From Tritrichomonas musculus (taxonomy: Eukaryota; Parabasalia; Tritrichomonadida; Tritrichomonadidae), in NCBI GenBank assembly GCA_039105265.1, contig JAPFFF010000029.1:62001-126000 (forward strand): a DNA stretch of 64,000 nt, given 5' to 3'. The notes under the pieces are model-generated. The model did no database searches, was not told where the DNA came from, and saw only the letters and a list, made by a program, of their open reading frames with translations. Made by a program: the position numbers and the translations under genes. Below are positions 41,501 to 53,300 of the stretch, piece by piece. Each line of letters opens with the position of its first letter. Position 1 is the first letter of the stretch.

Positions 41501-41735
41501 AAGTAGTATATACGAGTCGGTTTCCGCTGGGGCTGGCACCCCACGCGTCAACACGAACTCGTCATAAAAGAAAAAGAAAAGAAAAGAAAAAGAAAAGAAA
41601 AGAAAAAAGAAAAAAAGAAAAAAATATTCTTGTTCTCACTACTGCTCCCCATCAATGAAACGGCACAGGTACCCCACCCCACAACCGCCCATCTATGAAA
41701 CGGCACAGGTACCTGCCCCGAGAATCTCGTACCTA
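41501..41735. repeat. Polinton terminal and subterminal region (third element)
   Basis: Same organisation as 2988-3221: terminal repeat, purine tract of AAAAG blocks, and two direct copies of ATGAAACGGCACAGGTACC at 41655-41673 and 41695-41713. Nearly identical to the other copy. The stop of the first gene falls at its inner edge. Confidence 0.8.
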
Positions 41736-44354
41736 TTTCTTCATATATATAGCATCGAAACAAATCATAGAACAGGTATCACAATCTAACTCAATATTAT
41801 ATATATCATAAGCACCAGAAGGTGGGTTAGTGTCTTTAAAGTATATTTCATCCAAATATGATTTTATTTGTTGAGGGTCAGACCATTCAGTTGATATAAA
41901 TCTAATAAAATGTAGCTTTTGAGTCTTGTCCTTGAATATCAATAAGTACTCCCCATCTGGAACAGGTTCATTATCACCTGTTGGATCATTATCTAAATTA
42001 TCAATAATTATGTGTTTCTCACTTGTAAAATAAGAGAATAGAAAATACCTATTATATTCATCAGTGACATCAGTAAATCCTGTATAATATGCTTTCCATT
42101 CCCTATCTGGGTCATTTTTCTCTTCTAATGCAGTTAACCTAGTTTCCATTGCTGCTATAGTATCTTTTAATGCGATATTTTCACCCTCTAATGTCTCTAT
42201 CCTACGTATAAGTACATCTAGACCTTCATTAGCTTCATCCACAGTAGGGTAATTATCAAACTCAGCCTCTAGCTCATTGACCTTCTCAGCTAACAACTTG
42301 AAACAAGGCTTGAGTGAATCCCTAAACATATTGCTGATATCCATAGCACCACTTAATGTCAAGGTTCCAGTATCAGGGTTATCATTCTCATCAGTAAAAG
42401 GTAGTTCATCAAGTTGCTTATACTCCTCTTCACACCAGGTAATGATAGGTGTTATATCTTTGGTTATGCTTCTTGCTGTAGTACCTGACATGAAGTTAAT
42501 GCTATTTCTAACCAAATCACTCATACCTTTGGTTGACTTATGAGAGAATAACCTTTTAAGGAATCCTCCACCTTTTATGGTAGGAAAGCTTATACCATCT
42601 GGAAATAGCTGCATACCAATAGAACCTATTGATCCAGCAGTACCTGCAACTCCAAAAGCTAATGCAGTCCATGAGACTATACGCAAATTATCTACATCAT
42701 CCTCCAGATGTTGAGTAACTTGTTCAGTCCTTGATACTCTACCTTTTAAGCTTTCCATAACAGTGTTCATTTCGTTAACATCATAGCTAATAACATCTAC
42801 ATTGTTGGTAACTAAGTTTAAATCACTCCTCATAGTAGTAATATTATCAGCAGTAATTATCTTAGAGGAGGTAATATTATAATCAGTATATAAGGTCGTT
42901 GCCCCATTAGGATTTGGGGATACTTCATAAAATTGCTGCTTAATGATATACTCGAATGGGTTAGTAGTTGAATCCCAATGAACCTCATCTATTGGGTCAA
43001 CATATTCATCAGCTAAATATATCTTAATATCCCTTGAGTCATTAGTAGTCGAAGCTGCATATGTATATTCAAGCTTTTCACATGAATCAAGTACACCATG
43101 TAAGAACAACCATACCTTGTCTCCTCCATTGCCTTCTTTTCCAGTAGGTCGAACTGAGAACCTATTTGCATTTTTAGAACCTTCAAGGGTAATATCAAGG
43201 TAGAGTTCATCAATAGCACTAGTTTCTAATTTATTAGTAGCATTATTCATCTTATAGCACCTTATTGCTTCTATATCATATCCATCTTTTGTACCTCCTT
43301 GACTTGTTTGATATCCTAGACCATATTTCGAAAAAGGTTCTATCTCCCCTGTCTTTAATTTTACAAAACAGTCTATTTTACACTTACCTCCATGAATCAT
43401 GTAATGTAGTATGTTATCAGGAGAGTAGTCATTAGGCTTATTAATCAGTTTCATGTTCCTCTCACTCCTCTTGACTTGTATGTAGGTACCATCTTCACCA
43501 TACTCATTCTCCTTATTTAATCCATTAACTAATCTACCATTGATATGACCTTGTATGTTATCACCTACCCATTTTGTACCATCCCATGATAAAAACCACT
43601 TATTACCAAAACAATACTCATTAAACCTAAACTCTAAGTCATTAGGTATAGTATATCCTGTATCTATGTTCCATTGAAGTAACCAATATTTCTTGTTATC
43701 GATCTCAACCTGACTAGTTGATGTAGGCTTATATAAGTATAGTACATCGCTTTTACGTAAACTTAATGCATTATCAGCTTTTATTATAGAACACTTTATT
43801 GCCTTCTCTGTCTGTAAAGAATCAGTTATATATTCATTCATTATGCTCAACTCCCCATTCAGCCACAAGGTATATGGGTTGAAGTCTAGTTTACTATCAA
43901 AAGCTATATTCATATATCCCATAATGGTACTATTATTTATACTGCATCCATTACTACTTTTAGTTATCAAAGGAGAATATACTTGACCATCCTTAACATA
44001 TATGTAGAACTCCTTGACTAAATTACCACTTGTATCATATACTATATTCTTCCTCAAGACAACCTTAAATATATTAGTCTGGGTTTTTATTTCATTGAGC
44101 TTATTCATGAAGTCTTCAGGCAAATTAACAAACTTAAGGATATTGTAAGTTGTTGTTGAAGACTCAAATGATACATACTGTATATTTTTATTTTTAATAT
44201 CAACTTCTGGTAAACCTTCAACCTCATTAAATAAATGACCTGTCTGTACATAGTTATCTAAGTCACCCAAGGTTAATAACTGGCTACCTTTTCGAGTAGC
44301 ATCCCCTATCTTAAACTGTATATCTCCTTTAAATCTTGTAGTAGTATCACTCAT
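41733..44354 (-). CDS. Polinton fibre-like surface protein, tip variant 2
   Basis: An 873-residue protein starting MSDTTTRF, 19 bases after the stop of the giant gene upstream. It is nearly identical to the copy at 3227-5824 up to the coiled coil (IETLEGENIALKDTI, about residues 700-745). After that it carries a different tip of about 130 residues (beginning DPDREWKAYYTGF, ending IYMKK, with two Cys in DCDTCSM). Residues about 195-530 share a module with the neighbour at 44374-49641. The coiled coil plus exchangeable end is what one expects of a trimeric fibre or adhesin; this is inference, not a family match. Confidence 0.65.
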   Translation of the reverse strand: MSDTTTRFKGDIQFKIGDATRKGSQLLTLGDLDNYVQTGHLFNEVEGLPEVDIKNKNIQYVSFESSTTTYNILKFVNLPEDFMNKLNEIKTQTNIFKVVLRKNIVYDTSGNLVKEFYIYVKDGQVYSPLITKSSNGCSINNSTIMGYMNIAFDSKLDFNPYTLWLNGELSIMNEYITDSLQTEKAIKCSIIKADNALSLRKSDVLYLYKPTSTSQVEIDNKKYWLLQWNIDTGYTIPNDLEFRFNEYCFGNKWFLSWDGTKWVGDNIQGHINGRLVNGLNKENEYGEDGTYIQVKRSERNMKLINKPNDYSPDNILHYMIHGGKCKIDCFVKLKTGEIEPFSKYGLGYQTSQGGTKDGYDIEAIRCYKMNNATNKLETSAIDELYLDITLEGSKNANRFSVRPTGKEGNGGDKVWLFLHGVLDSCEKLEYTYAASTTNDSRDIKIYLADEYVDPIDEVHWDSTTNPFEYIIKQQFYEVSPNPNGATTLYTDYNITSSKIITADNITTMRSDLNLVTNNVDVISYDVNEMNTVMESLKGRVSRTEQVTQHLEDDVDNLRIVSWTALAFGVAGTAGSIGSIGMQLFPDGISFPTIKGGGFLKRLFSHKSTKGMSDLVRNSINFMSGTTARSITKDITPIITWCEEEYKQLDELPFTDENDNPDTGTLTLSGAMDISNMFRDSLKPCFKLLAEKVNELEAEFDNYPTVDEANEGLDVLIRRIETLEGENIALKDTIAAMETRLTALEEKNDPDREWKAYYTGFTDVTDEYNRYFLFSYFTSEKHIIIDNLDNDPTGDNEPVPDGEYLLIFKDKTQKLHFIRFISTEWSDPQQIKSYLDEIYFKDTNPPSGAYDIYNIELDCDTCSMICFDAIYMKK

Positions 44355-44373
44355 TTTAGTTAAATAAAACTTC

Positions 44374-47300
44374 TCATTCGATGTTAGCACATTTAGCTTC
44401 AAGTGCTGCAAGTCTTGCCTCAAGAGTATCAATATATGCATCCTTCTGGTCTATCATTTCCTTCACTTCTACTTTAGTAATATAAGCAGTCATATCTATA
44501 TCTTCTAATGGATGTTTTGTACTTGACTTATTTTCAAGCTCTTTGATTTTCTCGCACATGAATGCTATTGTACCCTTTAAAGTATCGCGATATGTCTTTG
44601 CAATATTAATACATGTATCAAATGAAACCATCATCTTATCAGCATCCTTCATTGTTATTTCAAGTTCAGGTTCATCATCTGTTTCTTCATGATATGCCCA
44701 TGCAAGAATCTTTTCTAATACATCTTCCTCTGCTAATGTCTCTGGGTTATCATTACGACGGAACCAACTTGGAATATTAAATAATCCTATTCTATTTGCT
44801 ACATATGCTTCTGCTGCTACTCCTGCTATAGCTGCTGCATCACCAGGATGATGTCTAACAAACTGCCATTGACCATGTAAGAACCTTCTAGCAACATAAC
44901 CTACTGCTCCCATAATAACCTGGGTAGTTGCACTTATAACACCATCTTGTTGGTACATTTCTATCACTCCATTCACAATATTAATTACATGTAGTCTTCT
45001 TCTATCTATTGTAGCAACTACATTTCCATTATATAGTACTTGTGTTATTTCTTCACCAGTTGTTTCATCTAATGTGTCATTAAAAGCTAAAAGATTACCA
45101 TGAGAATAAATATTATCCATTAGTTCTCCTCTTTGTTCATCACTCATTTGTTCTATCATTCTTGCTGTTATTGCTGGTGTTGTTCCTGGTACTGTCCAAG
45201 TATCTGTTGTGGCAACAAGGTCATAATGCTGATATCTAACTCCATTTGCATTGACTTCTATCTGTGAATTTATTCCAACAAATCGTACTTGACCTCCACT
45301 AATATTTGCTGTAGTTGGTGCTGAATAATCAATAGTAGCAACAATTGGATCAATAGTCTCTCCTCTATGATCAATAATATTTATCCATGCTTCCATTGTT
45401 TGGTCATTCAAGTAAGGTTCTAATCCAATATCTCCATTTTGTACAAATGGTAAATTTAATCTGTCTTGCATAGATAATTGTTCAATATCTCTCGCTGTGT
45501 ATGTTGTTCCTTCCCATTCTATTGACCAATTATTATCAGTAGCTCTATGTATTCTATCTGTCATCTCAATATCAGCTGGTCTTATTAGAGTCCTTCGTTG
45601 AAATACATTATTATGGATAATGAGTTGGTCATTATAAAACAAATCATACACATTAAACCACTCTCTTCCATGATATTGGATACGTAAGATATCAGGATGA
45701 CTAGCAACTAATGCATTTCGTTCTGCTCTTGTCATATCTGCAATATCTTCTAAGGTATACTGGATTCCAGATATATTGATAACAGGAACTTGATTCCTAA
45801 GTGCAATCGTAGTTGAAGCTGTATTTGTCATTGTAGTCTGTGGTACAGTTATATCTGTTCGAATCTCATCTGTTTCATCTGTAACAACCTGTGGCTGAAC
45901 TTCTCTATGAGTTCTCTCTAATGATTGCTCAGTGGTTGTGATAGTATTTGTTGCATTATCAGTATCATTATCAGTTATTGTAATCGAGGATGAATTAATA
46001 TTTAATGTTTCAGTTCCATTTGTATCTGGTCTATTCCTAAAGAAGTGTAAGACATTCGAACCAAGTGTAGCAATAGCATTTCCTAACTGAGTCAGTGCAT
46101 GTGTTGTCGAAAGGACAACCTGTGTAGCTGAGAATGTTGAAATAGCTCCAGCAACAGGATTTTGAACAGTTGTTGTTATTGGTAAAAATCTTTCCATAGT
46201 CATCTTATCAGCCTTCAAATCAACATTCACCAAAAACTTACCTTGAAAGCCACTACCTCCATCACCTGGATAACCACCACCACCACCACCACCTCCTCCA
46301 CCATTTCCTCCTGGACCTGCTGGGAAAGGTCTTGTTTGATATGTATTAATAGTTACAGAGTTATTGGACATATTTAATGTTGAAAGGGCACTTGCAATAC
46401 AAACTGTTGATGCTAAAATATTTAATATACTATTCGCAACTGCTACACCTTGTTTAATACTATCAGTATATTCATTATACATGGCTTGAATTCTCATTTG
46501 TTCAACTAGATTATCAACTGTCTGTTTCAATAAAGCATAATCATAGGCTAATATATCTGTGATTCCACCAACAACATTTAAATCTCGACGCATAGTCATG
46601 ATATTATCAGCCCATATAATCTTTGATGAATAAATATTATAATCTGTCGATATGGTAGTGCATTTTCTTGGGTCTGGCTCTACTTCATAAAATTGTTGTT
46701 GAATAATTATATCGAATGGATTAACTTTCACATCAAAATCAAATAATTCTTTCTCTATATATATTCGAATGTTCTTATGATTAAATCCTTCAATGATTTT
46801 AATGGAATGCCTTTTTTCTCGATGATAATTAAATGATTCGAGACAAGGATTTGACCCATAGGTATGCATAACACCTGAATTAATACAATGAGTAGGATGA
46901 CAATCCCATTTTAATTCAGTTATATTTCCATTAATATTTAGGTCAGCATAAACATATAATCCATCATCTGCATTTAATCCACTTGGCGCATCAACATACA
47001 TTCTAGCTTGTTCATATTTATATCCATCTTGAGTTAAAGTACCTGAACCACTTGAATCAAAAGTTGCAGTTATTCCTTCACTTAGTATGGTTCCATCTTT
47101 CTTAACAACCCTCCAATTGGTAAGATAATCTTTCAAGATATGAGCATAATTATCATCATCAGTTAAATCTTCCTTTATTGTTCCTTTTATCCATCTCCCA
47201 ATTCTTTCGTTATGTTTGATTGTTAAAGCAGGCGCACCGTCATTTGTGTTCATGTATGATATCTTTTCTGTACACATGTTTTGACAATTATTTCCTGTCC

Positions 47301-49641
47301 AATTTTTACCATCCCATGTTAATTCCCAGTTATGACCAAATAGATAGTCTTTGAATCTAAATACTAAATTTAGTGGTATGTCATAATCTTTATCTATATC
47401 CCATCTCATACAATAATAATTGGATTCTTCATACGTCTTAGATGGTCTATATAAATATAACTGGTCTGATTCCTTCAAGGTAAAATACTTGGAGTCAGTT
47501 GATGGAGTAGAGGGAACAACATCATAGATTGTTTGATATTTGGAGACCAATGAGTTATATTGATTTCGAAATACTTCTAATATATCATCATCAATCTCAA
47601 TTACAATTTTATTTCCATCAGGGTCAACAATATCAAAGCTATTTTCATCATCAGTATTAACAACGTCATTATCATCAACTTCAAGTGTACGAGCATGAGG
47701 AGCAGGAGGATGTCGTGTAATCTTATTTAAAATCCATTGGGCACCTCTTCCTATTGGTTCGAAAAGGGCAGCTATTAGAATTACACATAAACAAAATGCC
47801 CCAACGCCTAAACCCCCAGCGATTGCATATACAAGTATTACATAAACATACAGAATTAAATCAGAATAACCTCCTATATATTGCCAAAATTGAGCATCTA
47901 TCCAATTTCCGCCTATCTGTATAATATTATTAACTAAATTCGGGTAGTTCATGATAAAATCAACTATGAAGTGCCATAAGTTGCTCCAAAATAATGTAAA
48001 TGAGCTATATGCTATTTTAATCATTCGAATTCCTTCATTCTTTAATTCATCAATTTTGTTATTAAGTCTTGGTGTCAATTCTTTTATCTCATCAATGACC
48101 TGATGCAAATCTACATCCTTAAAGTCAGCATCTGCATCTTCTCCTCCAATATAAAAGATTACCCCCACTTTTTCATTATCTTTAACAGCTTCATATGCAA
48201 TATCCACAATACTATCAATACCATACCAGATAAAATAAAATAAGTTATATATAATCTTCATAAATTCTTTTGTCGCAAAAGCAATTGTTTTATAAGTTAA
48301 TTTAATAGGCTGTTTAGCAAGAGATAGGGTAGTTGAAATGATATTATACAATAAGTCTTTTATCCATCCTATTGTCTCTTTACTATATAACCAAAACTTG
48401 GATACTGTTAATTTGAGTACTTCTGGTTCTATTATTTTTGGAATCGTATATTCTTCGAGTTTCTTTAATTCATCAATAGGAGGAATTACATAAACCATAT
48501 CTTCTTTGTTAACTAACTCTTTTGGTGGTTCAGTTGGAGTAGGCGTAGGTGTAGGTGTAGGGTCTGGAGTTGGCTCAGGTGTTGGAGTAGGTGGTGGTGT
48601 TTCATCAATTTCTATTTTAACCTCATGTATTTCTGGTTCACCAGTTGTTTTATTAATTAGGCACATGGAAGTATTACCACCTGTTAAGTTCAAGAGAGTC
48701 TCATAACTTATGGTTTGATCATTTAATGCATCTATCCATTTAGTAATATTAGCAGCTGTTGTATTTGTTTTCTCAGCAAAGTCTTTCATGTTATTTATCT
48801 TTGTCTCATTGACATCAAAGATAGTTTCATTAGTAGTTTCATTAACTTTTAAATCTACATATTTAATGGGCTCAATTTCAGTAAAATCAACAGTATTATT
48901 TTTTATCCACTTTGATATATTATCATTACTTGTACTTAACTCTTTTATTATAGTTTCCATGTTTTTAGGTTTTATTGTATCTGTTCCATAGGTAATTGCT
49001 TTGGTAGTTTCATCTACATGTTCGACAATTATTTTTAAGTCCTTTAATGTATTCCAATCGATACTTGGAACAATTGCATTATTAACTTCATCTATATTTT
49101 GAATCATTAAATTCATAACATCTAACATACCTTTTTGATTCGCTGTTAATGCTTCTATTAACTTCTTATATGTACTAACATCATATTCTTCTTCTATTAT
49201 ATCTTTATCACTTATCTCTCCAGTGAAATATTTTAAGGTAGCTCCGGGTGCAATACCAGAATCTACATCTTCCCTCATTTTGGTTAAAAAGACTTCTAAA
49301 TTTTTAGCACTGTCTCTTAATCTTTCATATAGTTTATTGAGACTAGCACAATATTGTATTTTTGTCGTTAGTGTACCATCAGTATTCCATGTATATATAC
49401 CTTTACCTCCCATAATGTTAAGAGCACCAAAAGACTCGAGCCCATTTTTATCCAGATAGTCACTAACCAATTTTATGTCTATCTCTTCCTTATTATATAA
49501 GCAACTGAATTTTGGATAATCTTTAGGGTCTCCACCTCTTATGATATCGATGTTGTTTTCATCATTAACACTTATCTCTATGTCTTTGTCTTTTAGCTTC
49601 TCTGTTTCTCCTGATAACAAAGAATAAACTTTAATTGACAT
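44374..49641 (-). CDS. giant Polinton surface/structural protein (1755 aa)
   Basis: The start chosen is MSIKVYSLLSG; an upstream ATG would run into the divergent gene. Layout: helical N-terminal region; a Pro-Thr repeat (about 345-370, PTPTPEPTPDPTP); two hydrophobic segments (about 590-624, LILYVYVILVYAIAGGL and following); a module at about 717-1040 shared with the adjacent fibre-like protein; a glycine run (about 1107-1130); repeated short motifs RDIEQLS/ARMIEQMS; and a C-terminal coiled coil. No enzyme motif was found. It is far larger than known Polinton capsid genes. A membrane-linked or entry-related role is possible but unproven. The gene may be a product of tandem duplication with its neighbour. 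Confidence 0.6.
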   Translation of the reverse strand: MSIKVYSLLSGETEKLKDKDIEISVNDENNIDIIRGGDPKDYPKFSCLYNKEEIDIKLVSDYLDKNGLESFGALNIMGGKGIYTWNTDGTLTTKIQYCASLNKLYERLRDSAKNLEVFLTKMREDVDSGIAPGATLKYFTGEISDKDIIEEEYDVSTYKKLIEALTANQKGMLDVMNLMIQNIDEVNNAIVPSIDWNTLKDLKIIVEHVDETTKAITYGTDTIKPKNMETIIKELSTSNDNISKWIKNNTVDFTEIEPIKYVDLKVNETTNETIFDVNETKINNMKDFAEKTNTTAANITKWIDALNDQTISYETLLNLTGGNTSMCLINKTTGEPEIHEVKIEIDETPPPTPTPEPTPDPTPTPTPTPTEPPKELVNKEDMVYVIPPIDELKKLEEYTIPKIIEPEVLKLTVSKFWLYSKETIGWIKDLLYNIISTTLSLAKQPIKLTYKTIAFATKEFMKIIYNLFYFIWYGIDSIVDIAYEAVKDNEKVGVIFYIGGEDADADFKDVDLHQVIDEIKELTPRLNNKIDELKNEGIRMIKIAYSSFTLFWSNLWHFIVDFIMNYPNLVNNIIQIGGNWIDAQFWQYIGGYSDLILYVYVILVYAIAGGLGVGAFCLCVILIAALFEPIGRGAQWILNKITRHPPAPHARTLEVDDNDVVNTDDENSFDIVDPDGNKIVIEIDDDILEVFRNQYNSLVSKYQTIYDVVPSTPSTDSKYFTLKESDQLYLYRPSKTYEESNYYCMRWDIDKDYDIPLNLVFRFKDYLFGHNWELTWDGKNWTGNNCQNMCTEKISYMNTNDGAPALTIKHNERIGRWIKGTIKEDLTDDDNYAHILKDYLTNWRVVKKDGTILSEGITATFDSSGSGTLTQDGYKYEQARMYVDAPSGLNADDGLYVYADLNINGNITELKWDCHPTHCINSGVMHTYGSNPCLESFNYHREKRHSIKIIEGFNHKNIRIYIEKELFDFDVKVNPFDIIIQQQFYEVEPDPRKCTTISTDYNIYSSKIIWADNIMTMRRDLNVVGGITDILAYDYALLKQTVDNLVEQMRIQAMYNEYTDSIKQGVAVANSILNILASTVCIASALSTLNMSNNSVTINTYQTRPFPAGPGGNGGGGGGGGGGYPGDGGSGFQGKFLVNVDLKADKMTMERFLPITTTVQNPVAGAISTFSATQVVLSTTHALTQLGNAIATLGSNVLHFFRNRPDTNGTETLNINSSSITITDNDTDNATNTITTTEQSLERTHREVQPQVVTDETDEIRTDITVPQTTMTNTASTTIALRNQVPVINISGIQYTLEDIADMTRAERNALVASHPDILRIQYHGREWFNVYDLFYNDQLIIHNNVFQRRTLIRPADIEMTDRIHRATDNNWSIEWEGTTYTARDIEQLSMQDRLNLPFVQNGDIGLEPYLNDQTMEAWINIIDHRGETIDPIVATIDYSAPTTANISGGQVRFVGINSQIEVNANGVRYQHYDLVATTDTWTVPGTTPAITARMIEQMSDEQRGELMDNIYSHGNLLAFNDTLDETTGEEITQVLYNGNVVATIDRRRLHVINIVNGVIEMYQQDGVISATTQVIMGAVGYVARRFLHGQWQFVRHHPGDAAAIAGVAAEAYVANRIGLFNIPSWFRRNDNPETLAEEDVLEKILAWAYHEETDDEPELEITMKDADKMMVSFDTCINIAKTYRDTLKGTIAFMCEKIKELENKSSTKHPLEDIDMTAYITKVEVKEMIDQKDAYIDTLEARLAALEAKCANIE

Positions 49642-49657
49642 TTTAGGATATAATAAA

Positions 49658-50398
49658 ATGCTAGTATCAGTACAAAGCACAAATGCAGATGAATATAATA
49701 AGGTATCAGTTAATTTAGATATACCTTGGAAGTGTAAATATGTCAAGTATTATGTATCTTCATTAAGCACCTTGAGTAATATTCTGTTAACCAATGATGA
49801 AGATTATATTGAGATGTCAAGTGATTCAGTACCTATTAAAGCCTATTTTCGAACTCCTAAATTTTCTTATACAATCAAAGAATTACAATCGGTATTAAAT
49901 TTAATGTCTTGGTTTCAATGGGAGTATAAACAAGAAACAAGAACATTCCAAATAAAAACCACAATGAAGACTACCATTACGTCTTTAACTCATCGAGCTG
50001 CATTAGTAACTGGTCTTTATAATACTCCATTGCCTTTAGAGTTACCTGCTAATACAACCTATATAATAAAAGATATACCAATATTAAATCATACTAAGTT
50101 GTATCTAGTATCACTACAAGGTAATGCCATATACTCGAATATAGGTGAACAGCAATATACACCTTCAGTTATTGGTACAATAAATACATTCACTTTAGAT
50201 AATAAACCACTTATATATGATTTCGAAACTGAAAGTAAACCATTAAAAATAAAAACATATACAGATTCATTAAAGTTTTTAGAATTAAGTTTAGTAGATT
50301 TTCAATACCAGCCGATATTGTTAAAAAGTCCTTTGTTCATAACTATCAAAATTAAACCATCTAACTCGACTGATGTCAATGATGTGTTAACTACGTAA
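49658..50398 (+). CDS. candidate Polinton minor capsid (penton-like) protein
   Basis: A 246-residue protein transcribed away from the giant gene with only 16 bases between the two start codons. It is rich in beta-prone segments, with HRAALVTGLYNTPLPLELP in the middle (about 110-128) and a terminal LFITIKIKP. Size and beta-rich character fit a single-jelly-roll minor capsid protein, the usual partner of the Polinton major capsid protein, but I cannot confirm the fold. Its 3' end overlaps the polymerase gene by eight bases on the opposite strand. Confidence 0.4.
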   Translation: MLVSVQSTNADEYNKVSVNLDIPWKCKYVKYYVSSLSTLSNILLTNDEDYIEMSSDSVPIKAYFRTPKFSYTIKELQSVLNLMSWFQWEYKQETRTFQIKTTMKTTITSLTHRAALVTGLYNTPLPLELPANTTYIIKDIPILNHTKLYLVSLQGNAIYSNIGEQQYTPSVIGTINTFTLDNKPLIYDFETESKPLKIKTYTDSLKFLELSLVDFQYQPILLKSPLFITIKIKPSNSTDVNDVLTT

Positions 50399-53300
50399 AC
50401 CTAAGAGTACGTGCAAATTTGGGTAGGTTGGTTTGTTGAAATGTCTTTGACTTCCTGAATGCATTCGAACCATCCAACAAATCAAATGTCATGCTTTCTC
50501 CTTCATGCATTCTTTCAAAAAGCTCTTCAACTGAGATATCCATCCTTTTGCACTTGTTGAGAATAACTTGTTTTGGAATTCCTTTGAGTCTAATATGATA
50601 TCCTTCATTTCCTTGTTCATCAACCAAGATATCGAGGTAGCTCTTTTTACCAAGTGCAATGAGTTTTCTTGAGTGTATTTCTCCCTGACTACCTTGGAAC
50701 TCATCAAAGTCATTATGAAACTGACACATATTTTTTCCAATAAGAGGTTGATGATACTTGAACTGGAATAAGTCAGCTATCCTTGGTACATCTTTTTCAA
50801 GTACATGCATACTATCAGTATCTTGATAAAAGATAGGTATACCTGCTTGCTCAGCTGTAGCCATAACCCTGTTCATTAAGTGCTTACTCCAAGAGAGAAC
50901 GCTTGCACCAAATTGAGGTAGGTTGAAATGGTCATTAATTGGTTTCAACTTCTTGACATAGCACTTATCAATATTAGCATCTTCAACAACCTCCTTGATA
51001 AAGTTGTAGTTCCTCCATAGGTACTTGTATAGTTGGCTTTTTGGTACTGTCTTGGTTTCAGTCTTTGTTGCTTTCAATATTGACTTGCCATATATGGAGT
51101 TGAGGAGGAGCTTTATTGTTTGTTCAAGAGGGTTCTTTTGCTTTTTATAACTTGCCCTGAGATTAAAGAGCTTCTCAATGAACTCATTGATTTTCTTGTT
51201 AAATCCTTCATCAAAGTAATAGCCACGTATTAACTCATATTCAACATCATAAAATTCGAACAAGTCCATGAGACCTACTTTATCGATATAATAATGGTCA
51301 ACAAGGAAATTGCCGAATATTTTACTACCTGCTTCATTCCTTGTAAATACTTGTCCAAATTTATATGGCTCTTTTGATTTACATTCGAGTTTCTTGATGT
51401 TGACTTCGATAAAGAATGTATCATATTGCATAAGTTGTTCATGTGTTGTACCTTGTGATATTACTTTAGGTCTTCCTAATGGTATACCATCCATAACATA
51501 CATTGCAGATGGATATAAGCTAACTGCATCAAAGTCTTGTATCTTTCCTTCGATGTATTGCTTTTCATTACCTGCTGTCATTGTTCTTCCACCAGAGACA
51601 CATCGTTGTATGAAGTCTTGACACTTACCTGATAGTTCATAACATCCATCAAAGCAACCATATTTCTTGGCAAAGCAGTATCCAATAGCACTTATAGATA
51701 TAAAATCATGAACACCATACATATCTGTCTTTGTCTCTTTAAAGACTGCTTTCAGGTCTTCATTAAATTTTTCCATTCCCTTCATCAAAACAATACAGTC
51801 CTTGAAACAATAGAAGATGGCATATTTAATGATGTCGATTTTGCCATCATTATAGCAATTTGCGATTTTTGCATTTTCGATAATCTGCTTGCAGTTTGCA
51901 TCAAGTTGTGCTTTCGATAACTTATCTGCATTTTCATCGATGTATTGCTGTTGGAACTCAGTAGCATCAACAATTCTTCTTTGAATGTTCTCTTGTGTAT
52001 ATAGCTTATATGCCATGACTTCCTTGTGAACATTGAGGTTGAACATTGTAGCAAATTTACTTAATGCTTGAGGTATTATACTATATGAGTTCCTGAATGT
52101 TAATCGCTTTTTGACTTTCCTTGTACCTTCTTCGAATAATGTCATGATGATTTGCAACACAGTTCCACTTCGTTCTGTTATCTGTGTATCCCATCCAGGT
52201 GTGTTAATGAAAAAACATGCATCATACTTGAGGTTATGAAAATATGTTAATGAGCCACTCCATAAATAATTCAAGAGCTTCTGTCCACAATCTTCACCTT
52301 GAATAGATATTTTATGTATGTTGGCTCCATCTCGAAAGATAGTACAATTGAGATATGGTATATGTGGACTGACTGTAGAGTTTGTTTCGAAGTCGCTATA
52401 ATAAATCCTTGACCATGTATTTTGTTTCTTTTTATTATTCTCAATGAGTCTTGTACTTTGTTCTGCATTATATTCGAGACTTACATAGTCATTAACATGT
52501 TCATATTCAGTTGTGTTGATAATATCCATTTCGCATGCTTTGATTTCTTCAAATAGATGTAACTCAAACATCTTTTGGAAAAAGGTTATTGGTTTGATTC
52601 CATCATGTTTATAGTCTTTGACAGTCTTTCCATTTTTCTCCAATCTTGCTATCATACATCTTTTGTCAAAAGGCATATATGCAAATGTTCTATCAAGTTC
52701 TTCATAGTGTTGAAGGTAGAATAATGTACAAGGTATTTTCCTGTTGAGCATATAATGGTCTTTGAACAATATCAGGTTAACTTCTCTTTTAAAATCAACA
52801 GACCATTTTTTCTTTCTGGTGTTGATTCTTGTTTCATACTTGTATTTATCAGGTTGTTCAACAATTCTAATGATACTAAAATTGCACTTGAACTTTTTAG
52901 CTACTTCTTCTATCTTGTTATTGGGTATGGCTCTTGTTTGAACAAAAAATCGTAAGTCATCTATTTCATCATCAGTGAACACACCTGATTGTATACAAGC
53001 ATATACAAAACAATTATCTCTGTAGTTCTCTTTCCTTACCTCATGAAAGATTTGGTATGTAGATAAGTCTATCGGTGATAGATTGATGTATGGGAAAAAA
53101 CTACCTTCTGGTGTATTTCGATAGTCTTCATCAATTTCGACTTCATCATCATAGATTTCATGAGTATCCATATCTTGCATCTTGGTTCTAAAATGAACAC
53201 CATCATTTGTTTTGTTCATGTCAATAAATTGTACCTCATATCGAACTGGAATGAACATGTTTGAGATATATGGATTAGTGTCTGATTGGTCTTCACTTAA

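Noticed and set aside
51310-51621. Plus-strand frames inside the polymerase and capsid genes
   Set aside because: Antisense shadows of strongly supported minus-strand genes.
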